Shown: positions 15,039 through 24,424, counted from the first letter of the stretch. The stretch is 64,000 bases of DNA from Streptomyces liliiviolaceus (GCF_018070025.1 NZ_JAGPYQ010000001.1:248001-312000), one strand, 5' to 3'. Numbers and translations: made by a program. Notes: generated by a model from the letters alone, not told the origin.

Positions 15039-17148
15039 ACTCCACCTCTATGCCGTGATCCTGGACCAGCTCCATCAAACCGCCGGTGTACCCCTTGCCA
15101 CCGAGGACGAAGTCCCAGTCGCCGCCCGCCCGTCGGCGGAAGGAGCCGAGCACCAGCGCGGTCTCGCGAGGTCTCCCGTCGGAGACCTCCAGCTGTCCCA
15201 GTTCGGTCATCTCCGGGTCGAGCAGCCGGATCCGGGCGTCGGTGAACCCGGAGAGGTCGGCGTCCGGGTTGACCTCGGGGTCGACCGCGGCCACGAGGAC
15301 GAACCGGTCCGCCCGCTCCGGCAGCCCGTCGAAGGACACGCAGATCGCGGCCTTGTCGGACCCGGTGGCGGGCAGGGTACGTACCGAACCGTCCGGGGTC
15401 TGCGGGTTGTTGAAGAACACGAAGTGCTCGTCGCTGAGGACGCGGTTGCCGGCGCAGACGAGCGCGCACACGTCCAGGGCGACGCTTCCGGTCCAGGACA
15501 TGCCGAGGACGTTGTAGTCGTCGGGCAGCCGGTCGCCGGTGTCCGGCCGCGCCGCTCCCGCCGACCCCGCCGACCCCGTCACCCCCGCCGCTCCCGCAGC
15601 CCGCGCGCCGCCACCACCCGCCCGCTCGCCCTCCCCCAACCGCCCCCGCAGCCCGTGCCGGTGCAGCAGGTCGACGAGCTGGGGGCCGGAGACGAGTTCC
15701 AGCGGTTTGCCGTTGGCGAAGGTGTGCGAGCCGGGGCCGAAGCCCGAAGTCGTCACCAGGACGCCCTTGTTGGCCCCGGCGTCCTGCACGGTCCCGTACA
15801 AGTCGCGTACGGCGGTGGGCGGGACGGTGTTGCGGTACCGCTTGACCTGTACGACGATCTTGCCGCCCCGGATCGGCGCCGGGTCCAGCGCGTCGACGTC
15901 CACGCCGCCGTCGCCGGAGCGCTGGGTCGTCACCGCCTGCATCCCCATGGCCCGGAACAACTCGGCGACGAGGTTCTCGAAGGCGATCGGGTCCATGGCG
16001 TACAGGTCGGGTTCCTCGTCACCGCCGTGGGCGACGACACGGTTCCCGACGTCCTGCGGCCGCCGACCGGTCCGTACCGGAGTGAGCTGGTCCGGCCGGG
16101 CCGAGAGCTGTCCGCGCAGCGCGTCGGACAGGCAGCTGCCCGCCTCCACCTGCGCGAGGTGCAGCTCGCGGAACGACGAGCGGGCGGCCATGACGGTCGC
16201 GAGGAAGATCTGGCCCGGCCGGCCCGTCGTCGGATCATGTCCGTCCACGAAACCGTTCAGGGTCACCGCTTCGAGTGCGCCCAGTTCGTCCGCGGCGAAG
16301 AGTTCGTGCAGGACGAGCAGCATGCACTGCGCGAGGACGTCCCGGTACAGCGCCCGCCGCTGACTCACGGGCCGCGGGCTCTCCTTGTCCTGGTCGGTCC
16401 CGGCCACGTACCGGACGGACTTGACCTCGGGGACGATGTCGAAGCCGGGCAGCTCCCAGTCCAGCACCAGTTCCCGGGCCGCCGGGTCGTAGGCCGCCGC
16501 GACCTGGCGCGGCAGATCCTCCGGCCATGCCGTGGAGGCGTAGAGAGCGGCGGAGAAGTACTCGATCACCGCGTCGGGATCCAGCCGCCGGACGCCCTCG
16601 GTCACCTCGGCGACGCCCGCGTTGTGGCGGCGTACGTCGGCAAGCTGAACGTCGGCCCACTGCTGGTACTGCCGCTGGTAGGCGGCCAGTTGCTGCTGCC
16701 GGTGCGCCTCCGCGGCCTGGGCGGCGTGCCAGTCGTGCTCGAAGCGCGCCCGGGCCTCGGCCTGTGCCTGGGCCCGGCGGTTGGCGGTCCAGCCGCTCTG
16801 CACCTGGTACTGGCCGGCGTCCGGCATGCGTACCGGCTGGGCCAGCGGCCCCGGGGCGAAGGGTTCGACCTCCTCGGGCCGCAGGAGCGAGGACGCCCGG
16901 AAGGGGGGAGTCCGGCAGCCCGCGGCGAGCAGGCCCTGCAACGCGGCGACCTGCGCGTCCAGTTCGTCGGTACGGCGTTGCGCCTCGGCCTGCCGGTACT
17001 GGCGGTGGCTCTGGGCCGCTCGCCGCTGGTAGGCGAGCGTCTGCTGTTCCGCCCGCCTCCGCTGCCTGGCTTCCGCTTCCAGTTGGCGCTGCTGCTGCCG
17101 TTGCACTTCGGCCCACACGCCGACGAAACCAGTAGAGCGACGAGACAT
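15037..17148 (-). CDS. three-part protein: coiled coils, Mrr-type restriction endonuclease domain, TerD domain
   Basis: The product has 703 residues. Residues 15-75 and 125-170 are Q/R/A-rich coiled coils. Residues about 195-355 form an uncharacterised region (VIEYFSAALYASTAWPEDLP, LDWELPGFDIVPEVKSVRYV). Residues 386-498 are an Mrr_cat nuclease domain: FENLVAELFRAMG, then RSGDGGVDVDA with catalytic D417, then VVQVKRY with Q434 and K436, giving the D-QxK site. An Ala/Gly linker (505-540) leads to a TerD domain (544-703; VLGMSWTGSVALDVCALVCA, LPERADRFVLVAAVDP, VLGSFRRRAGGDWDFVLGGKGY). TerD domains bind calcium and take part in stress or anti-phage Ter systems. I infer a soluble DNA-cutting effector. 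No ter operon or methylase lies next to it. Start MSRRSTGFVG at 17148. Confidence 0.85.
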   Translation of the reverse strand: MSRRSTGFVGVWAEVQRQQQRQLEAEARQRRRAEQQTLAYQRRAAQSHRQYRQAEAQRRTDELDAQVAALQGLLAAGCRTPPFRASSLLRPEEVEPFAPGPLAQPVRMPDAGQYQVQSGWTANRRAQAQAEARARFEHDWHAAQAAEAHRQQQLAAYQRQYQQWADVQLADVRRHNAGVAEVTEGVRRLDPDAVIEYFSAALYASTAWPEDLPRQVAAAYDPAARELVLDWELPGFDIVPEVKSVRYVAGTDQDKESPRPVSQRRALYRDVLAQCMLLVLHELFAADELGALEAVTLNGFVDGHDPTTGRPGQIFLATVMAARSSFRELHLAQVEAGSCLSDALRGQLSARPDQLTPVRTGRRPQDVGNRVVAHGGDEEPDLYAMDPIAFENLVAELFRAMGMQAVTTQRSGDGGVDVDALDPAPIRGGKIVVQVKRYRNTVPPTAVRDLYGTVQDAGANKGVLVTTSGFGPGSHTFANGKPLELVSGPQLVDLLHRHGLRGRLGEGERAGGGGARAAGAAGVTGSAGSAGAARPDTGDRLPDDYNVLGMSWTGSVALDVCALVCAGNRVLSDEHFVFFNNPQTPDGSVRTLPATGSDKAAICVSFDGLPERADRFVLVAAVDPEVNPDADLSGFTDARIRLLDPEMTELGQLEVSDGRPRETALVLGSFRRRAGGDWDFVLGGKGYTGGLMELVQDHGIEVE

Positions 17149-17215
17149 GTGCCGCAGGCCCTCCCCAGGACAATGGCAGCCTAAAAGCACATAGTAGGCG
17201 TGCCGACCGCCTCAT

Positions 17216-17605
17216 CTACCCCCGCATCCCGCTTCCGTAGGGCCGGGTGAGGATCTCCAGGCTGTGGCCGTTCGGGTCCTCGAAGTACGTGCCGCGACCG
17301 CCGTCGTTCGTGTTGATCTCGCTGACGCGGTGGTGGTGCGGGTCCGCCCAGTAGGTGAGTCCGGCGTCCTGGACGCGGGCGAAGATCGTGTCGAAGTCGT
17401 CCTCCGAGACCAGGAACGCGTAGTGCTGGGGCGGGATGGACCCGACGGCGTCCATGTAGTCGAGGGTCACCCCGTTCGGGATCCGGACGGGGATGAAGGG
17501 GCCGTACGCGGGGCTCACCTCCAGGCCCAGGATGTCGGCGAGAAAGCGGGCGGACGTCTTCTTGTCATGGGCGGCGACGATCGTGTGGTTCAGCTCGACG
17601 GTCAT
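17216..17605 (-). CDS. VOC (glyoxalase/dioxygenase fold) protein
   Basis: This 129-residue protein has the beta-alpha-beta-beta-beta signature of the VOC superfamily: MTVELNHTIVAAHDKKTSARFLADILGLEV at the start and GRGTYFEDPNGHSLEILTRPYG at the end. Possible metal ligands are H8, the H in PPQHYAFLV, and E in HSLEI. It could be a glyoxalase-like enzyme, a dioxygenase or a bleomycin-type binding protein; the sequence does not decide. The start at 17605 has GAGGAGG nearby. It diverges from the siderophore-binding protein gene. Confidence 0.85.
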   Translation of the reverse strand: MTVELNHTIVAAHDKKTSARFLADILGLEVSPAYGPFIPVRIPNGVTLDYMDAVGSIPPQHYAFLVSEDDFDTIFARVQDAGLTYWADPHHHRVSEINTNDGGRGTYFEDPNGHSLEILTRPYGSGMRG

Positions 17606-17728
17606 CGTGCGGACCTCCTCGGTTCGCCGGTTCGGCAGTTCGGCAGTTTCCGTGTTGCCGTACACATTCACGCTAGGCGACCGCCCGGCGGGACGGCAGC
17701 CCCCTGCGGCATACACGGATCAGACAGG

Positions 17729-17747
17729 TAAGGTAAGCCTTGCCTTA
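17729..17747. promoter_or_regulatory. iron box (DmdR1/IdeR operator)
   Basis: TAAGGTAAGCCTTGCCTTA is a 19-bp dyad with one mismatch and fits the actinobacterial consensus TTAGGTTAGGCTAACCTAA. It lies 52 bp upstream of the siderophore-binding protein start. Iron-loaded DmdR1 is expected to repress the importer operon here. Confidence 0.85.
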
Positions 17748-17798
17748 GGCGGCACTCGGTCGCCGGTGATCCAGGCAAACGACATACCGGAGCAAGTT

Positions 17799-18881
17799 GT
17801 GCGCACGTCGGTGGTGAAGACCGTCCTGGCCGTGTCCGTGGTCGGCGGACTGATGGCCGGGTGCTCGGCCTCCGGGGGTTCCGGGGACTCGGGAGCCTCC
17901 GGCAGCGGCGGAAGCGGGAGCGGGAGCGGTAAGAACGGCGGCGACCGCAACCTCGTCGCCGGTGCCTCCGAGGGCCCCTCCGCCGCCCCCAGCGCCCTCG
18001 CCGACGGCATGGGTACGAAGGCGGCCGACGGCGAGTTCCCCCGTACCGTCGGCCATTTCGAGGGCCGGACCGAGATCGGGAGCGCGCCGAAGCGGATCGC
18101 CGCGCTCAGCACCGGGCAGCTCGACGACCTCCTCACCCTCGGAGTCGTACCGGCCGCCACCACCCGCGCCGACAACGCGGGCCTCGTACCCGACTACCTC
18201 GCCAGAGCCTTCCCGCAGTACAAGAAGGCTCTGGCGAGGACGACCGACGCGGGGACGCGGACCGCGCCCAACCTGGAGACGCTGGCCGCCGCGAAGCCGG
18301 ACCTCATCCTCGCCAACGACTCGCTCGGCGACCTCTACCCCAAGCTGTCGAAGATCGCCCCCACCGTGATCACCGCGGGCAACGGCGTCAACTGGAAGCG
18401 GGACCTGCTGCTCGTCGGCGACGCCGTCGGCAAGGGCGAGCAGGCTCGGAAGCTCCTCGACGAGCACGCCGAGGACGCCGCCGCGGCGGGCGCGAAGACC
18501 GGCGGGGCGGACACCTCGGTCTCCATGGTGCGGTTCACCCCCGACCGGACCCGGATGTTCGGCGTCTCCTCCTTCACCGGCTCGATCGCCGTCGACATGG
18601 GGCTGGGCCGGCCCGAGTCCCAGCGGTTCAAGGCCATTTCGCAGGACATCGGAGCCGAGAGCATCGATGTCGCCGACGGCGACTGGATCTTCTACTCCGT
18701 GCAGGGCGACGAGGGGAGGACCGACGCGGGCAGCGTGCTCGCGGGACCGCTGTGGAAGTCGATGAAGGCGGTCGGGGCCGGGCACACCGTCAAGGTCGAC
18801 GACGACCCCTGGTACCTGAACGCGGGCCCCACGGCGGCACGCCTGGTCGTACGACAGCTCACCGACTCCCTCGGCAAGTAG
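17799..18881 (+). CDS. iron-siderophore ABC transporter substrate-binding lipoprotein
   Basis: This 360-residue class III (FecB/FhuD) binding protein starts at GTG 17799 with GGAG upstream. The signal ends in a lipobox (GGLMAGC), so C23 is lipidated; a Gly/Ser linker follows. The body shows the two-lobe TroA-like pattern: GSAPKRIAALSTGQLDDLLTLGVVPAAT, LETLAAAKPDLILANDSLGDLYPKLSKIAPTV, and MVRFTPDRTRMFG. It should deliver ferric siderophores to the two FecCD permeases encoded next. The iron box upstream implies induction under iron starvation. The siderophore itself cannot be named from the sequence. Confidence 0.93.
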   Translation: MRTSVVKTVLAVSVVGGLMAGCSASGGSGDSGASGSGGSGSGSGKNGGDRNLVAGASEGPSAAPSALADGMGTKAADGEFPRTVGHFEGRTEIGSAPKRIAALSTGQLDDLLTLGVVPAATTRADNAGLVPDYLARAFPQYKKALARTTDAGTRTAPNLETLAAAKPDLILANDSLGDLYPKLSKIAPTVITAGNGVNWKRDLLLVGDAVGKGEQARKLLDEHAEDAAAAGAKTGGADTSVSMVRFTPDRTRMFGVSSFTGSIAVDMGLGRPESQRFKAISQDIGAESIDVADGDWIFYSVQGDEGRTDAGSVLAGPLWKSMKAVGAGHTVKVDDDPWYLNAGPTAARLVVRQLTDSLGK

Positions 18882-18927
18882 CGGCGGACGGCGAACGGCA
18901 GACGAGCAGAGGCGCGAGAGACCACCC

Positions 18928-19929
18928 GTGAGAGACCGTCCGACCGTACGCGTCGCCTGGCTGGCCACCGCCCTCCTCCTCGCCCTCGCCACGGTCGCCC
19001 TGAGCCTCGCCGTCGGCACCCGCCAGGTGCCGCTGTCCGCCGTGCTCGACGCGCTGGTGCACGGCGGCGGCTCACGGGACGCGCTGGTCGTACGGTCGCT
19101 GCGGCTGCCCCGTACCGAGGTCGGGCTCGCCGCCGGGGCCGCGCTCGGCCTCTCCGGGGCGGCACTTCAGGCCGTCACCCGCAACCCGCTGGCCGACCCG
19201 GGGATCCTCGGGCTGAGCCAGGGGGCTGCGGCCGGGGTGGTGTTCGCGATCGCGGGCGGCCTCGCGAACGGCTTCGGCGGCTACGTCTGGTACGCCTTCA
19301 CGGGCGCCGTGGTGGCCGCGTTCCTGGTGTACGCGGTGGCCTCACGCGGCCGGGGCGGCGCCTCCCCGGTGAAACTCGCGCTCGCCGGTACCGCGCTGTC
19401 CGCGATGGTGGCCGGCGCCACCACCGTGGTCCTGACGTCGAGTTCGGCGACGCTCGACCAGTTCCGGTTCTGGCAGGTGGGCGCGTTGAGCGGACGCGAC
19501 GCGGGGACGGTCGGCAGGATGCTGCCCTTCCTCGCGGCGGGCACGCTGCTGGTGCTCGTCTGCGCCCGCGGCCTGGACGCCCTCGCGCTCGGCGACGACA
19601 CCGCCCGCGCCCTGGGCCACAGGGTCCAGCTCGTACGGGGTGGTGCGGCGCTCGGGGCGACGGTCCTGACCGCGGCCGCGGTGGCCGCCGCCGGCCCGAT
19701 CGCCTTCATCGGCCTCGCCGTCCCGCACCTGGCCCGCCGGCTGGTCGGGGGCGGCCACCGCTGGGCACTCCCTCTGTCCGCCCTGCTCGGGGCGGCGCTG
19801 CTGCTCGCGGCGGACGTCGCGGGCCGGGTCGTACGGGCCCCCGCGGAGGTACCGGCGGGCGTGATGACGGCACTCGTCGGGGTGCCGGTACTGGTGGTCC
19901 TGGTACGCCGGAAAGCGGTGGCGGTATGA
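18928..19929 (+). CDS. FecCD family iron-siderophore permease (first subunit)
   Basis: This 333-residue polytopic protein has about 9-10 membrane helices. FecCD signatures are LRLPRTEVGLAAGAALGLSGAALQAVTRNPLADPGILGLSQGA near residue 50-95 and GPIAFIGLAVPHLARRLVGGGHRWALPLSALLGA near residue 250. It starts at GTG 18928, 46 bp after the binding protein, and its stop overlaps the ATG of the second permease. It should form a heterodimeric channel with that permease. Confidence 0.92.
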   Translation: MRDRPTVRVAWLATALLLALATVALSLAVGTRQVPLSAVLDALVHGGGSRDALVVRSLRLPRTEVGLAAGAALGLSGAALQAVTRNPLADPGILGLSQGAAAGVVFAIAGGLANGFGGYVWYAFTGAVVAAFLVYAVASRGRGGASPVKLALAGTALSAMVAGATTVVLTSSSATLDQFRFWQVGALSGRDAGTVGRMLPFLAAGTLLVLVCARGLDALALGDDTARALGHRVQLVRGGAALGATVLTAAAVAAAGPIAFIGLAVPHLARRLVGGGHRWALPLSALLGAALLLAADVAGRVVRAPAEVPAGVMTALVGVPVLVVLVRRKAVAV

Positions 19930-21023
19930 CGACGGCACCCCGGGAACGCCCCCGCGACCCCGACCAGGCCCGCAACCCCGACCACGCCCGCTACCCCGAC
20001 TCGGCGGGCCTCGTCGCGATCCGCCGAGGCTCCCTCTCCCTGCTCCTCCACCGCCGCTCGGCAGCGGTCGTGGCCGTGCTCGTCGTCCTCCTCGCGGGGG
20101 TGATGCTGCTCGCGGCCTGCGTCGGCCAGACGTACGTTCCACCGGGCGAGGTGTGGCGGGTCCTGCGCGGCCACCCGGGCCCGTACGACCTGGTCGTCGG
20201 TGAGCTGCGAGTACCGCGGATCGTGCTCGGGGCGCTGGTGGGTGCCGCGCTGGGCATGTCCGGGGCCCTTGTGCAGACCGTCACGCGCAACCCGCTGGCC
20301 AGCCCGGACGTCATCGGCGTCGGGCACGGGGCGGCGGCCGCGACGGTCCTGGCGCTGGCCACCGGTACGGTCGCCTCGCCGGGCGCGCTCCCGGCCGTCT
20401 CCGTCGCGGGCGGTCTCGCGGCGGCCGCGCTCGTGTACGTGCTGGCCTGGCGGCACGGTATGCAGCCCAGCCGTTTCGTACTGACCGGGGTGGGCATCGG
20501 CGTGGCCCTTTCCGCGGTCGTCCAGCTCTACCTCACCGAGAGCGAACTGGCGGCGGCCGAGCAGGTCAAACTGTGGCTGACCGGCAGCCTCAACGGACGC
20601 GGCTGGGACCAGGCGGTCCCCCTGACCTGGGTCCTGCTCCTGACCCTGCCCGCGCTGGTGTGGGCGAGCCGGGCGCTGCGCCCGCTGGGCCTGGACCCCG
20701 ACACGGCCGCGGCGCTCGGCGTCCGCGTGCACCGCACGCAGCTCGCGCTGACGGTCCTGGGCGTGATCCTCGCGGCGACCGCCACGGGGGCGGCGGGCCC
20801 GATCGGCTTCATCGCCCTCACGGCCCCCCAGCTCTCCCGCCGCCTGACCCGCTCGCCCCAGCTCCCCCTCACGACGTCGGCCCTGACAGGCGCGCTGATC
20901 CTGGTAACCGCGGACCTGACCGCCCGCACGCTGATGCCCCCACTGGAAATCCCGGTGGGGGCACTGACAGCACTGGTGGGCGGCCCGTACCTGCTCTGGC
21001 TACTGACCGCTCCGAAGAGTTGA
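19926..21023 (+). CDS. FecCD family iron-siderophore permease (second subunit)
   Basis: The product has 365 residues and overlaps the upstream gene by ATGA. A proline-, arginine- and aspartate-rich N-terminal tail with repeated RNPDHARYPD-like units (residues 5-27) precedes the first helix. Family signatures are LRVPRIVLGALVGAALGMSGALVQTVTRNPLASPDVIGVGHGA and GPIGFIALTAPQLSRRLTRSPQLPL. No ATPase gene follows; the operon ends in a dispersed repeat, so the ATPase must be supplied from elsewhere in the genome. Confidence 0.92.
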   Translation: MTTAPRERPRDPDQARNPDHARYPDSAGLVAIRRGSLSLLLHRRSAAVVAVLVVLLAGVMLLAACVGQTYVPPGEVWRVLRGHPGPYDLVVGELRVPRIVLGALVGAALGMSGALVQTVTRNPLASPDVIGVGHGAAAATVLALATGTVASPGALPAVSVAGGLAAAALVYVLAWRHGMQPSRFVLTGVGIGVALSAVVQLYLTESELAAAEQVKLWLTGSLNGRGWDQAVPLTWVLLLTLPALVWASRALRPLGLDPDTAAALGVRVHRTQLALTVLGVILAATATGAAGPIGFIALTAPQLSRRLTRSPQLPLTTSALTGALILVTADLTARTLMPPLEIPVGALTALVGGPYLLWLLTAPKS

Positions 21024-21025
21024 AA

Positions 21026-21092
21026 GGCAGGGGCGCAGCCCCGCCCTTCAGAGGCGCGGGGAACTGCGCGACCAGCCACAGCGGACCCGCAG
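21026..21092 (+). repeat. dispersed 3'-end repeat, family A
   Basis: It starts just after the permease stop with a GGGGCGCAGCCCC mini-hairpin and continues with the family core GCGCGGGGAACTGCGCGACC, then AGCCACAGCGGACCCGCAG. The core recurs at 23.4, 23.5, 28.7, 32.7, 44.1, 49.1, 49.2 and 54.4-54.6 kb. Confidence 0.85.
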
Positions 21093-21114
21093 AGAACAAC
21101 GCACCCGAGCGGAG

Positions 21115-22155
21115 CTAAATCGTGGCCGCGTCGATCACGAACCGGTACCGCACATCACTGCCGAGCACCCGCTCATACGCAGCATTGATCTCACTCGCAC
21201 TGATCAGCTCGATCTCCGCCCCGAACCCGTGCGCGGCACAGAAGTCCAACATCTCCTGCGTCTCGCGAATCCCCCCGATCCCCGACCCGGCAAGGGTCTT
21301 GCGCCCCCCGATCACGGAGAACAGGTTCAGGGACACCGGCTCCTCGGGCGCCCCCACGTTCACGAACGCGCCATCGGTCCGAAGCAGGGACAGGAACTTG
21401 TCCAGGTCCAGCGGAGCGGAAACGGTCGAGAGGATCAGGTCGAACGACCCCCGCAGTTCCTCGAAGGTCTTGGGGTCACTGGTCGCGTAGTAGTGGTCGG
21501 CGCCGAGCTTCAGCCCGTCGTCCTTCTTCCGGAGCGACTGCGAGAGCACGGTCACCTCCGCACCGAGCGCGTGCGCGATCTTGACGCCCATGTGCCCGAG
21601 GCCGCCCATGCCGAGGATCGCGACCTTCTTGCCGGGCCCGGCGTTCCAGTGCTTGAGCGGGGAGTACGTGGTGATGCCGGCGCACAGCAGCGGCGCGGCC
21701 TCGTCGAGGGCCAGGCCCTCGGGGATACCGACGGTGAAGGCCTCGTCGACCACGATGTGGGTCGAGTAGCCGCCGTAGGTGTTCTCGCCGCTGCGGTCGA
21801 CGGCGTTGTACGTGCCGGTGTTGCCCTCGACGCAGTACTGCTCAAGGCCAGCCTTGCAGTTCTCGCACTCGCGGCAGGAGTCGACCATGCAGCCGACGCC
21901 GACGCGGTCGCCGACGGCGAACTTGGTGACACCGGAGCCGACCTCGGTGACGATGCCGGCGATCTCGTGGCCGGGGACCATCGGGAAGATGGCCTCGCCC
22001 CAGCCTTCACGGGCCTGGTGGATGTCGGAGTGACAGATACCGGCGAACTTGATCTCGATGAGGACGTCCTGCTCGCCGACCGGGCGACGCTCGATGGTGG
22101 TGCGCTCCAGCGGAGCCTTGGCGGCGGGGGCGGCGTATGCGGCGACAGTGGTCAT
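21115..22155 (-). CDS. zinc-dependent NAD(P)-dependent alcohol dehydrogenase (YahK/cinnamyl type)
   Basis: This 346-residue MDR enzyme has the catalytic zinc site C41 ([10 protein letters not shown]), H63 and E64 (VPGHEIAG), and structural zinc cysteines C94, C97, C100 and C108 ([16 protein letters not shown]). The cofactor loop is [21 protein letters not shown]. The GICHSD and [11 protein letters not shown] blocks fit the YahK/AdhC group, broad aldehyde reductases that usually prefer NADPH. The start at 22155 has a good AGGAGAACC ribosome site. It diverges from an MmyB-type regulator, the usual partner of such reductases in Streptomyces, and is probably controlled by it. Confidence 0.93.
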   Translation of the reverse strand: MTTVAAYAAPAAKAPLERTTIERRPVGEQDVLIEIKFAGICHSDIHQAREGWGEAIFPMVPGHEIAGIVTEVGSGVTKFAVGDRVGVGCMVDSCRECENCKAGLEQYCVEGNTGTYNAVDRSGENTYGGYSTHIVVDEAFTVGIPEGLALDEAAPLLCAGITTYSPLKHWNAGPGKKVAILGMGGLGHMGVKIAHALGAEVTVLSQSLRKKDDGLKLGADHYYATSDPKTFEELRGSFDLILSTVSAPLDLDKFLSLLRTDGAFVNVGAPEEPVSLNLFSVIGGRKTLAGSGIGGIRETQEMLDFCAAHGFGAEIELISASEINAAYERVLGSDVRYRFVIDAATI

Positions 22156-22338
22156 GCGGAGGGTTCTCCTAAGGAGTGGATCTGCGCCCGGCCTGCCTTC
22201 CGGCCGGGTACGGCGTCCAGCCTGCTCCGCCTGCCTGTTTTCACCCAGACCACGGTGTTTCGTACGTCCACTGGTCCTACTACTGGCGGGGGCAGGCTCG
22301 CAGGCGTACGACCGTGTAGCAGCGTGAATACTGGACGT

Positions 22339-23268
22339 ATGGACGAACAGCCCTCTCAGGAGCCCACCGGCGGGACCGGCCAGGAACCGGGACGGCGGCT
22401 GGACCGGCGCGCCGAGCTCAGCGAGTTCCTGCGCACCCGCCGGGCCCGGCTGAAGCCGGAGGACGTCGGGCTGCCGGACTTCGGGCGGCACCGCCGGGTG
22501 CCGGGGCTGCGCCGCGAGGAGCTGGCGCAGCTGGCCGGGGTGTCCGTGGCGTACTACACCCGCCTTGAGCAGGGCAACGGACGGAACGTGTCGGCGGAGG
22601 TGCTCGACGCGATCGCCCGCGCCCTGCGGCTGACCGGCGCGGAGCACGCGCATCTGACGCATCTCGCGAAGCCCAAGCAGCACAAGAAGAAGGTGTCGGC
22701 CCGGCCGCAGCAGGTGCGGGTCGCCATGCGGCAGCTGATCGACTCCTTCGACAGTGTGCCCGCGTACGTCGTGGGGCGGCGCTCGGACATCCTCGTGTGG
22801 AACCGGATGGCGGCGGCCGTCTTCGGGGACTGGTCCCAGACACCGGCGCAGGAGCGGAACTGGGCGCGGATGGTGTTTCTGCGGCCCGAGTACCGCGAGC
22901 TGTTCGTGGAGTGGGAGCAGAAGGCGTCCGACATGGTGAGTTTTCTGCGGATGGACGCGGGCTGTCATCCGGACGATCCGCGGTTGTCGGCGCTCGTCGG
23001 GGAGCTGTCGGTGAAGAGCGAGGAGTTCCGGCGGTTGTGGGCGACGCATGACGTCAAGGAGAAGAGTCATGGGGTGAAGCGGCTGCATCATCCTCTGGTG
23101 GGTGAGCTGACGCTTTCCTTCGAGACGTTCAAGCTCGTCGACGACGAGGAGTTGTCGATGGTGACGTATCACCCGGAGCCGGGGTCCGCCTCTGCCGAGG
23201 CGCTCCGTCTGCTGGCCAGCTGGGGCACGGACGCGGTCCAGGCGGGCACGTCGGCGCCGAGGCAATAG
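22339..23268 (+). CDS. MmyB-type XRE-family transcriptional regulator
   Basis: This 309-residue protein has an N-terminal XRE helix-turn-helix (about residues 20-90: [60 protein letters not shown]). A C-terminal MmyB ligand-binding PAS-like domain follows ([60 protein letters not shown]). MmyB domains can bind fatty-acid-like ligands. The ATG at 22339 has no clear ribosome site; the transcript may have a very short leader. It diverges from the alcohol dehydrogenase gene, its most likely target. Confidence 0.92.
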   Translation: MDEQPSQEPTGGTGQEPGRRLDRRAELSEFLRTRRARLKPEDVGLPDFGRHRRVPGLRREELAQLAGVSVAYYTRLEQGNGRNVSAEVLDAIARALRLTGAEHAHLTHLAKPKQHKKKVSARPQQVRVAMRQLIDSFDSVPAYVVGRRSDILVWNRMAAAVFGDWSQTPAQERNWARMVFLRPEYRELFVEWEQKASDMVSFLRMDAGCHPDDPRLSALVGELSVKSEEFRRLWATHDVKEKSHGVKRLHHPLVGELTLSFETFKLVDDEELSMVTYHPEPGSASAEALRLLASWGTDAVQAGTSAPRQ

Positions 23269-23275
23269 CTTTTTT

Positions 23276-23545
23276 TCCCTCGCCCCCGCCGCCCCTACCC
23301 ATTCCCGTAACCACCTCAGGGGCTCCGCCCCCGAACCCCCGCTCCTCAAACGCCGGAGGGGCTGAAATGAAATCCCCGGCGGGGCTGCAAGCCGAAAGAC
23401 AGGGGCGCAGCCCCGTCTCAAGGGGCGCGGGGAACTGCGCGACCAGCCCCCACCGGCCCGCAGACGAACACAGCCCGGGGCCGGGGCGCAGCCCCGCCTT
23501 TCAGGGGCGCGGGGAACTGCGCGACCAGCCCCCACCGGACCCGCC
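23276..23545 (+). repeat. family B repeat followed by two family A repeats
   Basis: Directly after the MmyB-regulator stop lies family B (CCTCGCCCCCGCCGCCCCTA, then CTCAGGGGCTCCGCCCCCGA and CTCAAACGCCGGAGGGGCTG), to about 23366. Two family A units follow at about 23398-23462 and 23480-23545, each with the GGGGCGCAGCCCC mini-hairpin and the GCGCGGGGAACTGCGCGACC core. All read in the direction of the upstream gene. Confidence 0.85.
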
Positions 23546-23557
23546 GCCGGAATCGTC

Positions 23558-24337
23558 TCAGGCCCCGCCCTCCCGGTACGGCGGAGCCGAACCCCACGAC
23601 CATTGCGGAACCGGCTGCTCGGCCGGCGGCGTCGCGTCCGGGCCCGAGAAGTACACGGCCAACCGCGTCCCCCACTCCGCGTAAGCGAGAAACGCGGACC
23701 GGAACTCCGCGTCGGAAGGCAGCCCCGCGTCGTCCGCCGCGTCCTGCAACAGGTTCACCCACCGCCGCCGCTGCACCTCGGTGATGCCCTTCCCCAGGTG
23801 CTTGGCGACCATGTGCCCGTGCCCTCCTTGCGTCTCGGAGTAGACCGGCGGCCCCCCGAAGACCTCCCCGAACCAGGACGCCACATGCGCCGCGTGCTCG
23901 GCGGCGAGCCCTTCGAAGACGGGGGCCAGGACGTCGTCCTTGAGGACCTTGTCGTAGAACACCTCGGTGAGGCGGCCGAAGGCCTCGGCGCCCCCGGCCC
24001 AGGCGTACAGCGTGGGCACGGCCGCCCCCGTCCCCCGTACCGTCGTCGGCTTGTAGTGGCGGGTCTCCTCCACGAACCGGGAGAAGGGGCCGATCTCGGC
24101 GACGAAGTCGGTGAACAGCTCGGACTCGCGGAACCCCTCGACATGGTCCTCGGTGGACGTCCAGGTGATCCGGAGCACGTAGTGCTGGAAGTCGTCCTCG
24201 CAGCGGGCCAGCTCGTAGTCGACGCACTGCGGGGCGGCCGCGAGGTGCGCGGCGGCCCGGGAGTACGCGGCGAGGAACAGCGCCGACTGCTCCTCGGGGA
24301 TGAGGTAGCGGATGTATTCAACGGTGTGCGCGGTCAT
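23558..24337 (-). CDS. fusion of antibiotic-biosynthesis-monooxygenase fold and group II truncated haemoglobin
   Basis: Of 259 residues, the first 95 or so form an ABM dimeric alpha-beta barrel ([43 protein letters not shown]). Residues about 107-235 are a truncated globin: [67 protein letters not shown]180 in AKHLGK is the expected proximal haem ligand and W193 the group II distal tryptophan. ABM folds oxidise or bind aromatic or haem-like substrates, and the globin may bind O2 or NO, so a coupled oxygen-dependent reaction or haem handling is plausible. Both halves are intact in one frame. The start is at ATG 24337. Confidence 0.9.
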   Translation of the reverse strand: MTAHTVEYIRYLIPEEQSALFLAAYSRAAAHLAAAPQCVDYELARCEDDFQHYVLRITWTSTEDHVEGFRESELFTDFVAEIGPFSRFVEETRHYKPTTVRGTGAAVPTLYAWAGGAEAFGRLTEVFYDKVLKDDVLAPVFEGLAAEHAAHVASWFGEVFGGPPVYSETQGGHGHMVAKHLGKGITEVQRRRWVNLLQDAADDAGLPSDAEFRSAFLAYAEWGTRLAVYFSGPDATPPAEQPVPQWSWGSAPPYREGGA

Positions 24338-24354
24338 ACCCCCCGCATACCCGG

Positions 24355-24389
24355 ACGGCCCGCCGGCAGCTCTGCTTCCGGCGGGCCGT
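24355..24389 (-). terminator. hairpin downstream of the subtilase gene
   Basis: A perfect 12-bp stem (ACGGCCCGCCGG with its complement) and an 11-base loop lie 36 bases past the minus-strand stop at 24425. Confidence 0.8.
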
Positions 24390-24424
24390 TCTTACGCGTC
24401 AGCGGTCAGTGGGCGACCCTTCGG

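Noticed and set aside
22156..23535. In-frame upstream extension of the alcohol dehydrogenase to 806 residues
   Set aside because: The extension runs antisense through the MmyB regulator gene. A clear ribosome site and the family N-terminus place the start at 22155.
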